The notes beneath the pieces are model-generated. The model had not been told where the DNA came from, did not search any database, and saw only the letters and a list, made by a program, of their open reading frames with translations. This document shows, piece by piece, positions 24,666 through 34,000 of a DNA stretch of 64,000 nucleotides; within the stretch, counting starts at the first letter, position 1, and the number at the start of each line of letters is the position of its first letter. Source of the DNA: Pseudofrankia sp. DC12 (lineage in GTDB: Bacteria > Actinomycetota > Actinomycetes > Frankiales > Frankiaceae); contig NZ_KQ031391.1 in NCBI RefSeq assembly GCF_000966285.1, forward strand, positions 186,001 through 250,000. The letters run 5' to 3'. A program made the position numbers and the translations under genes.

Positions 24666-26189
24666 CTAGAACCTCAGGTACATGTCGTCCGGAATGATCG
24701 GCTGGTGGTACGTACACACCCCAGAAAGCACGGTGGACCCGTGCAGCCGCGATTTCGGGATGAGAATCTTGTCGCCGTCGCTCAGCGAGATCTTGTGCGT
24801 GACGTTGTTCCAGAAATGCATGTCGCCGGACTCGATCATGACCAGCCGGTGCTCGTCGTGGACATGCGTCGTCGACGTCTCGTCGCAGGACTCGACGAAC
24901 GTGTCCAGATCGACCTCGATGCCCTCGGCCGTCAGGTAGGCGTCGATGGCCCGCGCCTTCGCCTTGTGTTCCTCAATCGCGTCCGCCCAGGCCAGCTGCG
25001 CGGCGAGGTCGCGGTCCCACAGCCGGGCGAGCTGGGCCGCGTCGGCGAAGCCCGCGTGGAACGCGGTCAGCGCCGCGTCGCCGGACACCGCGAGCAGCGG
25101 GGCCAGCAGCGCGCCGACCAGCTCGTCGAGCGCGGCCGGGGTGGCCAGCGGCACCGGCTGGGCGAAGAAGGCGGGCCGGTCGCCGAGGCCGTCCTCGACC
25201 GCGTCCGCCCAGGACTCGGCGGTGACCGACTCGTCGACGAGCTGGTGCGTGAACGCGCCGAGCAGCTCGGCGTGGCGCAGCGGCGACCGGGACAGCTGGT
25301 GGCTGTGGTTGCCGCGGGCCAGCGACGTGTTCAGGTACAGCTGCCAGTAGGCGCCGACCGACGCGGTGAGCCCCGCCGCGGCGAGCAGGGCCGCCCAGCT
25401 GGCCGAGCCCGCCACCCAGCGCTGGTAGTGGGCGAGGAGCAGGGCCCGGGCGGCGGGCTGGGCGAGGTCGTACTCGCCGAGCGCGCCGCGCCCGACCGCC
25501 GTGCGCGCCGCCGGCAGGAAGGCCGAGAGCTGCAGCAGCGCGAACGTCGTCGCCTCGCGCCGGTCGAGGGTGCCGCGCAGGACCGCGAACGCGTCTCCCG
25601 GGTGGTCGCGGCGTTCCTCCCAGTACCCGTGCAGGTCGCCCAGCAGCCCACCGAGCCGGCCGCCGGGCGAGGATGGCCGGGCCGAGGCCAGGAAGGAGAA
25701 CAGGTGGCGTTCGAGGACCGGCTGGGCGAGCGCGCCGCGCAGCCGGTTCGCCGGGCCGTAGAAGTCGGCGCCGTCCCGGTCGGCCGCCTCGCTGCGGCTC
25801 GGCGGCAGGTAGAGCAGGTCGGCGTCGTAGATGTTGCGCAGCATCCGGTGCCCGAGCAGGCCGGAGAGCTTCAGCACGTCGGCGGCGGCCAGCTCGGTGG
25901 CGTAGTCCAGCCAGCCCAGGTCGGCGGGCCGGACCGGGCGCCGGTAGGGGTCCGACTCGGTGGTCAGCTCCTCCCACTCGGCGGCCCGGAACGCCGGGTT
26001 GGCCGCGAAGGCACGGACCAGCGCGTGCGCGCCCGCGCCGCGCTGGGCGGCCTCCACCCGGCGGACCAGGTCGTCCCCACCGGCGGTCAGGGTCCGCGCG
26101 TCGTCGGGGCCGGCCGCGGGTGCCGGGTCGAGTGGGTGGTCCGGGCTGGTGAGCTCGGCCAGCGTCGTCGTCGTCTGGTCCGGGGTCAT
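24666..26189 (-). CDS. SznF-like protein: degenerate haem-oxygenase-like domain plus C-terminal cupin
   Basis: 507 residues from ATG 26189 with a strong GGAGGAGG site. By eye it lines up end to end with the streptozotocin N-nitrosating enzyme SznF as I recall it: PYRRPVRP, RNIYDADLLYLPPS, DFYGPANR, AYWQLYLNTSLARGN and a C-terminal cupin. The cupin keeps the three metal histidines His442 and His444 (THVHDEHRL) and His483 (SRLHGS). The central domain, which in SznF holds a diiron N-hydroxylation site, lacks the Glu/His/Asp ligands; for example AQPVPLATP replaces the His/Asp-rich ligand helix. It therefore probably keeps N-nitrosation-type chemistry on a substrate hydroxylated elsewhere. Homologues occur in clusters for graminine (diazeniumdiolate) siderophores. 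Function inferred, not proven. Confidence 0.65.
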   Translation of the reverse strand: MTPDQTTTTLAELTSPDHPLDPAPAAGPDDARTLTAGGDDLVRRVEAAQRGAGAHALVRAFAANPAFRAAEWEELTTESDPYRRPVRPADLGWLDYATELAAADVLKLSGLLGHRMLRNIYDADLLYLPPSRSEAADRDGADFYGPANRLRGALAQPVLERHLFSFLASARPSSPGGRLGGLLGDLHGYWEERRDHPGDAFAVLRGTLDRREATTFALLQLSAFLPAARTAVGRGALGEYDLAQPAARALLLAHYQRWVAGSASWAALLAAAGLTASVGAYWQLYLNTSLARGNHSHQLSRSPLRHAELLGAFTHQLVDESVTAESWADAVEDGLGDRPAFFAQPVPLATPAALDELVGALLAPLLAVSGDAALTAFHAGFADAAQLARLWDRDLAAQLAWADAIEEHKAKARAIDAYLTAEGIEVDLDTFVESCDETSTTHVHDEHRLVMIESGDMHFWNNVTHKISLSDGDKILIPKSRLHGSTVLSGVCTYHQPIIPDDMYLRF

Positions 26190-26249
26190 CGGTTCCTCCT
26201 CCGGCGGGGATGGTGGGGGGCGCGGGGGCAGCCAGTCAGGCGCGGGCGC

Positions 26250-29200
26250 TCAGGCATCGCGACCCGGGCCGTCCGCGTCGGCCCGCACGGCGTCCAGCCG
26301 GCGGGCGAGCCGCTCGACGGTGGTGTGGGCGCACAGGTCGGGCAGCGCGACCCGCCGGCCGAGGCGCGCCTCCAGCTGGGTCTGCACCCGGATCAGCAGC
26401 AGCGAGTGGCCACCGAGCCCGAAGAAGTCGTCGTCGGCCCCGACCCGTTCGACCCCCAGCACCTGGGACCAGACGTCGGCGACGAGCTGTTCCAGGCCGG
26501 CGGCCGGGGCGAGGTGCTCGGCGCCCGAGGGATCCGGTGCCGGGGAGCCGAGCGCGGCGAGCGCGCGCCGGTCGGTCTTGCCGGCCGCCGTGCGCGGCAG
26601 CTCGCCGACCGGGACGAAGACATCGGGGACCAGGTGGCGGGGCAGCCGCTCGGACAGCCAGGCCCGCAGCTGGGCGGCCGTGGGCGGGGCGGCGTCGCCC
26701 TCGGCCAGGTAGTACGCCCGCAGCTCGTCCGTGCCGGCCCGGGCGGTGGCTAGCACGACGACGGCCTGGCGCACGCCGGGGTGGCGGGCCAGCGCGTGCT
26801 CGATCTCCTCCGGCTCCACCCGGAAGCCGCGGATCTTGACCTGGTTGTCGGCCCGGCCCAGGAACTCGATCTCCCCGTCGGGGCGGAACCGGGCCAGGTC
26901 CCCGGTCGCGTACATCCGGCTGCCCGGCACCGGGCTGAACGGGTCGGGCATGAACCGGTCCGCCGTGCGGCGCGGGTCGTTGAGGTAGCCCCGCGCGAGG
27001 GGCAGACCGCTGATGAACAGCTCGCCGACCGCGCCCACCGGCACCGGGTTGTACTCGTCGTCGAGGATCCGGATCTGGGTGTTCGGGTTGGGCCGGCCGA
27101 TCGAGACGCGCGGGGCTGCGCCGCCTGGCTCGAACACCCGGCAGGAGACGCCGATCGTCGCCTCGGCCGGCCCGTAGCCGTGGAACATCCGCGCGTCCCA
27201 CCGGTCCCGGAACCGGCGGTACAGCTCGTCGGGCAGCACCTCGCCGCCGCACCAGACGTACCGCAGCGACAGCCCGGCCACCGCGGCGTCCGGGCGGCCG
27301 AGCATCGCGTCGAGCAGGGACGTCCCGACGTAGCAGAACGTCACGGAGTGCTCGCGGATGATCTCCAGCAGCGCGTCCGGGTCGCTCTCGGCCCGCGGCG
27401 GCGCGACGACGAGGCGCGCCCCGGCCGTCAGCGGCAGGAAGATCTCGTTGACCGAGATGTCGACGCCCAGCGGCGCCTTGTGCAGCAGGACGTCGCCGGC
27501 CGTGAGACCCAGCAGGTCGGCCTGCCAGCGCAGCCGGTTGCAGATCGCCTGATGGCGGATCATCACGCCCTTCGGCGTCCCGGTCGACCCGGAGGTGTAG
27601 ATCACGTACGCGAGGTTCTCCAGGTCGACGCCACCGCTCGGGTCTTCGACCAGGCCCGGGTCCGCGCTCAGATCGGTGGCCGTGGCCTCGACGCCGTCGT
27701 GCACTCCAGCAGGCCGGCCGGCGGGGTCGAGGCGGATCACCGGCACGGTCCCGGTCGACGGAACGCCGGGTGGACCGGCCGTGGGCAGCTCGGGCAGGGC
27801 GACGCCAGCCCCGGTGACCACCGCCGCGATCCCGGCACCGCCGGCGACGGCCACGACGCGCCGGGCCGGCCAGCTGGCTTCCAGCGGCACGAAGGCGCCG
27901 CCGGCCCGCAGGACGCCGAGCAGGGCGACCACGAGCGCGGCGGACCGCGGGACGCAGACCCCGACGGTGACCTCGGGGCCGACCCCCGCGGCGCGCAGCC
28001 GGGCGGCCACCTCTTCGGCCCGTCGTTCGAGCTCGCCGTAGCTGAGCGTGACGGCGGGGCCACCGTCACCGTCGAGGCCGACCACCGCGAGCGCGTCGGG
28101 CGCCCGCTGGGCCTGGTCGGCCACCAGGCCGGTGAGCGAGCGCTCGACGAGCGGGCTCACCGGCCCGCTCGGCCAGTCGTCGACGACGAGCCGGCGCTCC
28201 GCGGCGGACAGGGCGTCGAGCTCGCCGACCACGACGTGCTCATCGGCCTGCTCGCACAACCGGGCGAACCGGCCGACCAGCCGGTCCGCGGCCGCGGCCG
28301 TGAAGACGGTGGCGTCGACGGCCACGGCGACCGTGACGGCGTCCGGGTCGTCCTGCGCGGTCAGGACCAGCGGGAAGCGCGCGGCACCGTTCTCCAGCCC
28401 GAGCTCCTCGACGCTCAGGCCGGGCAGGGCGACGTCGGGCAGCAGCCGCGAGCGGTGGGAGAACGCAACGTCGAAGAGGCCCCCGCCGGTGCCACCGACG
28501 AGGCCCGGGCCCAGCGGGCGGCCGGGCGAGCCCTCGGGCCTGGCACTCGCGGCACACCTGCCCTGGTCGTCGCGCAGCGCCCGGACGACCTCGTCGAACG
28601 GCGCCTCCCGGCGGGCCCTGGCCGCGAAGCTGCGTTCGCGCACCGCCTCGACCAGCGCGCCGAACGTGCGCCTGGCGTCGACCCGGGCCCGCAGCACGAC
28701 CGTGTTGGCGAAGTTCCCGACCACGCCCTCCAGCCCGGTGTGCGGGCGATCGGTGACGGAGGTGCCGACGGCGATGTCCGTCTCGCCGGTGGAGCGGTGC
28801 AGCAGGACCATTCCGGCGGCGAGCAGGACGTCGGCGAGGGAGGTCTGGTGCGCGACGGCGAGGGCGCGCAGCCGCCGGGTGACCTCGGCGGTCAGCGTCA
28901 CCTCGCGGCGCAGTGCCGGACGGTCGGCATCCGCCAGGTCCGGGTGTCGGGCCGGCGCCGGCTCGCGGTCGTCGCGGGCGCCGGCCAGCGCGGCGGCGAG
29001 CAGCGGCGGTGGCGGCGAGAGCGCGTCACGCCACCACGACAGGTGGCGGGTGACCTCGGTCAGCTGCTCGGCCGTGCCCTCGCGCCGGGCATGATCGGCA
29101 TACCGGGCCGACGGCGCTCCCGGCTCGGGCCGGCCGCCCTGGCACCGGGCCCGGTAGCACGCGGCGAGATCGGCGAACAGGATCGCCAAGCTCGGGTCGT

Positions 29201-29708
29201 CGGCGGCGATGTGGGCGAGCACCAGGTACAGGACATGTTCGTCCGGCCCGACCCGCGCCACCAAAGCGCGCAGCGGGATCTGCCCGCCGAGGTCGATCGG
29301 CTCCCGCCCGAAGGCCGCCATCGCCGCCCGCACCGCGGCCGCCGGCCGCGCCGTCAGGTCCTGGAAGGTGACGGTGAACAGCTCGGCGGCCGGGCGGTCG
29401 AGGACGACCTGCGTCGGCCCGCCGGCCGCGTCGGCCGGGTAGACGGTCCGCAGAGTCTCGTGCCGGTCGACGACGTCGCGCAACGCCGCGGTCAGAGCCT
29501 CGAGGTCGAGCGGGCCGGTGAGACGGGCGCCCACCGACAGGTGGTAGGCGCTGCTGTCGGGGGCGAGCCGGTGCAGGAACCACGACCGGCGCTGGGCCGA
29601 CGACAGCGGCGCGGGACCGTGCGCGGCGGCCGCGGGCTCGTGGCCGCCCGGGGCGTCGTCGCGGGGCGGGTGGGACGGCGTGGGTGTGGCAGGCCGGCTC
29701 GCGACCAT
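26250..29708 (-). CDS. NRPS module, C-A-T, predicted N5-acyl-N5-hydroxyornithine/graminine-type
   Basis: 1,152 residues. Start ATG 29708 (MVASRPATP) has GGGA 9 nt upstream; a GTG 24 nt earlier is an alternative. Condensation domain about 40-480 with an altered catalytic motif (AHIAADD: first His lost, second His and Asp kept). Adenylation domain about 520-1020 with a pocket reading D-I-N-Y-W-G-G-I-G-K, identical to that of the stand-alone A domain. Carrier domain about 1070-1140 with FFGLGGHSLLLIR. No thioesterase follows, so chain release is unexplained. It likely adds the last residue of the siderophore. Confidence 0.9.
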   Translation of the reverse strand: MVASRPATPTPSHPPRDDAPGGHEPAAAAHGPAPLSSAQRRSWFLHRLAPDSSAYHLSVGARLTGPLDLEALTAALRDVVDRHETLRTVYPADAAGGPTQVVLDRPAAELFTVTFQDLTARPAAAVRAAMAAFGREPIDLGGQIPLRALVARVGPDEHVLYLVLAHIAADDPSLAILFADLAACYRARCQGGRPEPGAPSARYADHARREGTAEQLTEVTRHLSWWRDALSPPPPLLAAALAGARDDREPAPARHPDLADADRPALRREVTLTAEVTRRLRALAVAHQTSLADVLLAAGMVLLHRSTGETDIAVGTSVTDRPHTGLEGVVGNFANTVVLRARVDARRTFGALVEAVRERSFAARARREAPFDEVVRALRDDQGRCAASARPEGSPGRPLGPGLVGGTGGGLFDVAFSHRSRLLPDVALPGLSVEELGLENGAARFPLVLTAQDDPDAVTVAVAVDATVFTAAAADRLVGRFARLCEQADEHVVVGELDALSAAERRLVVDDWPSGPVSPLVERSLTGLVADQAQRAPDALAVVGLDGDGGPAVTLSYGELERRAEEVAARLRAAGVGPEVTVGVCVPRSAALVVALLGVLRAGGAFVPLEASWPARRVVAVAGGAGIAAVVTGAGVALPELPTAGPPGVPSTGTVPVIRLDPAGRPAGVHDGVEATATDLSADPGLVEDPSGGVDLENLAYVIYTSGSTGTPKGVMIRHQAICNRLRWQADLLGLTAGDVLLHKAPLGVDISVNEIFLPLTAGARLVVAPPRAESDPDALLEIIREHSVTFCYVGTSLLDAMLGRPDAAVAGLSLRYVWCGGEVLPDELYRRFRDRWDARMFHGYGPAEATIGVSCRVFEPGGAAPRVSIGRPNPNTQIRILDDEYNPVPVGAVGELFISGLPLARGYLNDPRRTADRFMPDPFSPVPGSRMYATGDLARFRPDGEIEFLGRADNQVKIRGFRVEPEEIEHALARHPGVRQAVVVLATARAGTDELRAYYLAEGDAAPPTAAQLRAWLSERLPRHLVPDVFVPVGELPRTAAGKTDRRALAALGSPAPDPSGAEHLAPAAGLEQLVADVWSQVLGVERVGADDDFFGLGGHSLLLIRVQTQLEARLGRRVALPDLCAHTTVERLARRLDAVRADADGPGRDA

Positions 29709-29772
29709 CGTCAGTGTTCCCTTCGGTTCCACAGTGGCGGGCGGGCGCCGCTCGACGACGCCCGGGCCGTCG

Positions 29773-30942
29773 TCAGACGGAGACTCGGTCCCGCGCGGCG
29801 ACCGCGCCGGGCCGGCCAGCCCGCGCCCGCGCTCCGGCGCCCGTCGCGGCGGTGCGCCCGGCGGTCGCGGACATGCGGCGCCGCAGGCTGCGCGGCCGCA
29901 GGTCGCCCCAGGCCAGCTCGATGCTGTCCAGGCACTCGCTCCGGGTCCCCGTCACGAACGTGTCGAACCAGCCGAGCGCGTTGCGGCGCTCCTGGGGCCA
30001 CACCGAGTACTGCTGCTCCTGGTTGACGACCACCTTGAACAGGCGGGGCGCCGGCTCGTCGTGGGCCGGCGCGGCGGCCAGCCCGCCGGCAGCCGCCTGC
30101 CCGTGCGCTTCCTTGGTCTCGCCCGAGTGGCCTCCGGCGGCCGGCCCGCCGGCGGCCTCCCACCTCGCCCGGAACGGGCACCCGGCGGCGACCGAGGCGT
30201 CGTCACGCAGGAAGTACTGCTTCCATTCCCGGTTCGCCGGGTCGCCGTACGAGCCCAGCAGCGGGGTCGAGTCCACCTCGTCCATCCGCCGCAGCCGCTC
30301 GCGGATGACCTTCCGGGCCGCCGCGCCCCGCGGGGTGGTCGGTGCCAGCCCCTCGAAGACCCAGCGCGGCTGGAACGTGATGTTGAAGACCGGGTTGCTC
30401 CGGCTGCGCAGCCGGCGGTGGGCCGGCGTGTTGCAGACGACGAAGATCGGGGAGCCGCGGAAGCTGAACTCCCAGGCCGGGTCGTCGGTGTCGGTCGGGA
30501 TGTCCGACGGCCAGGGCTCGCCGTCGCTGTCGTGCAGGTAGCGCAGCAGCGACCAGAACCGCCGCTCGTACCCGAGGACGTCGTCGCTCTCCTGCCCGAC
30601 CGTCCCGTTGCCGGACCCGAAGAACACGACCAGGGAGGTGTTCCGCGAGATCGACTGGTAGGTCGCGAGGTAGCTGGCGAGGATGTCGGGCAGCACCGAC
30701 CAGGTCCGCTCGTCGGACAGGTCGTCGACGAAGCCGAACCGCAGCCCGCCGCTGTTGGCGGCGGCCACCGCGAAGACGCACGGAAACGGCTCGGCCTCGG
30801 ACCGCAGGGTCGCGATCAGGTCGCGGGCGGCGCCGGCGCCCCATTTCGGCATCAGGCCGATGGCGAGGTCCAGCGCCTCCTCGTGGAGGGAACCGGCCGC
30901 GCCGGCGGCACTCACCGCCCGGGCATGCAGAGTGTCTCGCAC
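29773..30942 (-). CDS. YqcI/YcgG-family protein fused to an MbtH-like domain
   Basis: 389 residues from GTG 30942. Residues about 30-260 carry YqcI/YcgG family blocks: EPFPCVFAVAAANSGGLRFG, FVDDL, AWEFSFRGSPIFVVCNTPAH and FNITFQPRWVFEGL. After an Ala/Gly-rich linker, residues about 300-357 form a recognisable MbtH domain (VVVNQEQQYSVWP, LGWFDTF, ECLDSIELAWGDLRPRSLR). As I recall, some YqcI/YcgG relatives are haem-dependent N-hydroxylases of arginine-type guanidines. Here it would supply the N-hydroxylation lost from the SznF-like protein, while the MbtH domain would assist NRPS adenylation. Both roles are inferences. The C-terminal 30 residues are low-complexity. Confidence 0.75.
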   Translation of the reverse strand: MRDTLHARAVSAAGAAGSLHEEALDLAIGLMPKWGAGAARDLIATLRSEAEPFPCVFAVAAANSGGLRFGFVDDLSDERTWSVLPDILASYLATYQSISRNTSLVVFFGSGNGTVGQESDDVLGYERRFWSLLRYLHDSDGEPWPSDIPTDTDDPAWEFSFRGSPIFVVCNTPAHRRLRSRSNPVFNITFQPRWVFEGLAPTTPRGAAARKVIRERLRRMDEVDSTPLLGSYGDPANREWKQYFLRDDASVAAGCPFRARWEAAGGPAAGGHSGETKEAHGQAAAGGLAAAPAHDEPAPRLFKVVVNQEQQYSVWPQERRNALGWFDTFVTGTRSECLDSIELAWGDLRPRSLRRRMSATAGRTAATGAGARARAGRPGAVAARDRVSV

Positions 30943-31000
30943 CTTGGTTCTCTTTCGGGTTGGCCGCGGGCCGGTCCCGGCCCGCGGTCGTGGTCTGGGA

Positions 31001-34000
31001 TCAGCCGCGGCCGGCGGCGGCCGCCGGGGTGGGCGGCCCGAGCCGCGCGGCGCGGGCGGCGAGCGCGTCGAGCGCCCGGTGCCACCCGGCCGCGAGACCG
31101 GCGACGACGGGGCCCGCCGGGCCAGCCGGGCCGGAGGTCCACCGCGCGGTCAGCTCGGGGCCGGCCGGGCCGTCGACGACTCGCACGATCACGTTCAGCG
31201 CGAAGGGGTCAGGCTGGTCGGAGTTCCAGTCGGCGAAGAGCTCCTCGTCCTCCTCGGCGACCGTCCAGTCCGCGATCTCGCCGCGGGTCAGCCGGCCGAC
31301 GTAGTTCAGGTAGACCGTCGGCAGGGGCGCCGCGGCGAGGAGCGGCGCGGTGTGGGGATTGAGGAAGCGCAGCATGCTGTAATCCGTTCCGCCCTCTGGG
31401 ATCCGCTCCATCAGCGCGTGCACCCGGGCGACGGCCGCGTCGAGCGACCGGTCGCCCAGGGGGGCGCCGTCCCCGGCCGCGTGCTCCAGCAGGAACGGGA
31501 AGATCTCGGCGAGCCAGCCCACCGTCCGGGACAGGTCCTGGTCGTCGACGACGTGCTCCTGGCGCCCGTGGGCCTGCACCGCGACGACCGTCCCCGACGG
31601 GCCGGGGCCGGCCTGCTCGGCCACGGCCACGGACAGGGCCGCGAGCAGCAGCTCGTCCACCCCCACCCCGAAGGCGGCGGGGACCGTCGAGAGCAGTGCC
31701 GCCGCCCGCGCCGGTGGCAGGCTCACGGTGACCGTCGCAGGCTCCACCGGTTGGGCCGAGCCTGCCCAGGGCGCGGGGGTGGCGCGGCTGAGCAGGTCCA
31801 GCCAGAAGGCCAGCCGCTGGTCCGTGCGCGACGCACGGGCCTGTTCGTCGAGGCCACGGGCCCAGCCGGCGAACGACACCGGCACGGGCGTGAGCTCGGG
31901 CCGTTTGCCGGCCGCCAGGGCGCCCGCCGCCGCCGCGAGGTCCTCCAGCACGATCGGCCAGGACACGCCGTCGATCAGCGCGTGATGGATGATCAGCAGC
32001 AGCCGGCCCGGCCGCGCGGTGCCGGCGTCGAGCCAGACCGCCCGGATGGTCTGGCCGCCGTCGGGATCGAGCTCGGCGTTGGCCGCCGCGGCGAGCCCCT
32101 GGATCAGCGCCCGCCCGCGCGCGCCGCCGAAGCCGTCGCCCGCGGCGAGGTCGGCAACGTCGACCCGGCGGACCCAGGACCGGACGTCGACGCCGCCACG
32201 CGGGGCGATCGCCAGTGACCAGGCCGGTCCGCCGTCGGCGCTGGTCGCCGGGGCTCCGGCCGGGCGCGGGCCGGGGCGGTCCGAGCGGACGAGCCGGCCG
32301 CGCAGCACGTCATGGTGGTCGACGACCGTCGCGACGGCGGCGGTGAGCGTCGCCAGGTCCAGGCCCGCCGGGGTGCACAGCAGCACGGGCGAGGAGAACG
32401 AGGCGAACGTCGCGCCGCCGGGCCCGGTGTCCCGCGCCCGCGCCGCGAGCAGCGCCGGCGTCGGCGGGACCAGGACGATCCCGGCCGGCTCGCGGTCGTC
32501 GGGGCCGGCGGCGGGACGCCGGGTCGCCCCGCCACCGGCGGCCGACGGCGACGGCGCCCGGTGGCGGACCACCGTGGCGAGCGTCGCGGGTGTGCGGTGG
32601 CCGAACAGCAGCCGCGGGGTCACGGTGAGGCCGGCGGCCCGGATCCGGTTGACCAGCCGCATCGCGACGATGCTGTCGCCGCCGAGGGTGAAGAAGTCGT
32701 CGTCGACGCCGACGTCGTCGACGCCGAGCACCGTGGCGAACGCGGCGACCAGGGCGGTCTCGATCTCGTTCGCGGGCGGCCGCGGCGACGCCGGCGCGAC
32801 CACCTCGACGGAGGGCGCCGCCGGTGGCCGCGCGACGAGGTCCACCGGCCGGGCCAGGACCTCCAGCCCGACGTCCGGGATCTTCAGCGCGCTCAGCGGT
32901 GTCGCCGGGTCCGCCGCGACGGCGGCGAGCACGTGGCGCAGCAGCTCGGCGATCCGCTCGGCGGTCGACCGGTCGAACAGGTCGTCGCTGTAGGCGACGC
33001 CGAGCGTCATCCCGCCGTCGGGCCCGGCCCGTTCGACGAAGTCGAAGGACAGGTCGAACTTGGCGCTCGCCCGGCGCACCGGCTCCGGGCGGGCGCTGAC
33101 GGCGTCCAGCGCCAGCTCGTCGACGGTGTCGGAGGCGGCCAGATAGACGATCATGACCTGGAACAGCGGGTGGCGGGCGAGCAGGCGGGGCGGGTTCACG
33201 GCGTCCACCACCCGGTCGAACGGCAGCTCCTGGTGGTCGAACGCGGCGAGGTCGCCGGCGCGGACCCGGCCCAGCAGCTCGCCGAACGACGGGTCGCCCG
33301 ACAGGTCGGTCCGCAGGACCAGGGTGTTGAGGAAGAAGCCGACGAGGTCGTCGAGGGCGGCGTCGGCCCGGCCCGCGACCGGGCTGCCGATCGGGATGTC
33401 CTCGCCCGCGCCGAGCCGGTGCAGCACGGCCGCGACCGCCGACCGCAGCACCATGAACAGGCTGACGTCGTGTGCCCGGGCGGTGCCGCGCAGCGCGCCG
33501 AGGAGGTCGGCGTCGAGAGCCGCCTCGACGATCCCGCCAATGTGGCTCGGCTCGGCCGGCCGGGGCCGGTCGGTCGGCAGTGCCAGCTGGGCGGGCAGGC
33601 CAGCCAGCGCCTCGGCCCAGAACGCCCGGGACCGGGCGGCCGGGCTCGTCGCCAGGGCCTCGTCGCCGAGCAGCTCCTGCTGCCACAGGGTGTAGTCGAC
33701 GTACTGGACCGGCAGCGGCGCCCAGTCCGGCACGAGGCCGGCGGCCCGGGCCCGGTAGGCGGCGGACAGGTCGCGGGCCAGCGGACGGTCGGAGCCCTCG
33801 TCGGCGGCGATGTGGTGGATCAGCACCTGGGCGAGGTGCAGCTTCGGCGAGCAGCGCACGACGGTCACCCGGATCGGTGCCTCGCGCTCCAGGTCGAACG
33901 CGTAGGCCGCGACCCGGGCGAGGACGTCCGCCAGCGCCGGGTCGCCCACGGCCGGCTCGGCGGCCGAGGCGCCGGGCTGGGCCGACCACTCGACGACGTC

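Noticed and set aside
29773-30942. Treating the YqcI/YcgG-MbtH gene as a stand-alone MbtH with a wrong start
   Set aside because: The upstream 260 codons contain conserved YqcI/YcgG blocks in the same frame and no stop, so the long protein is real.
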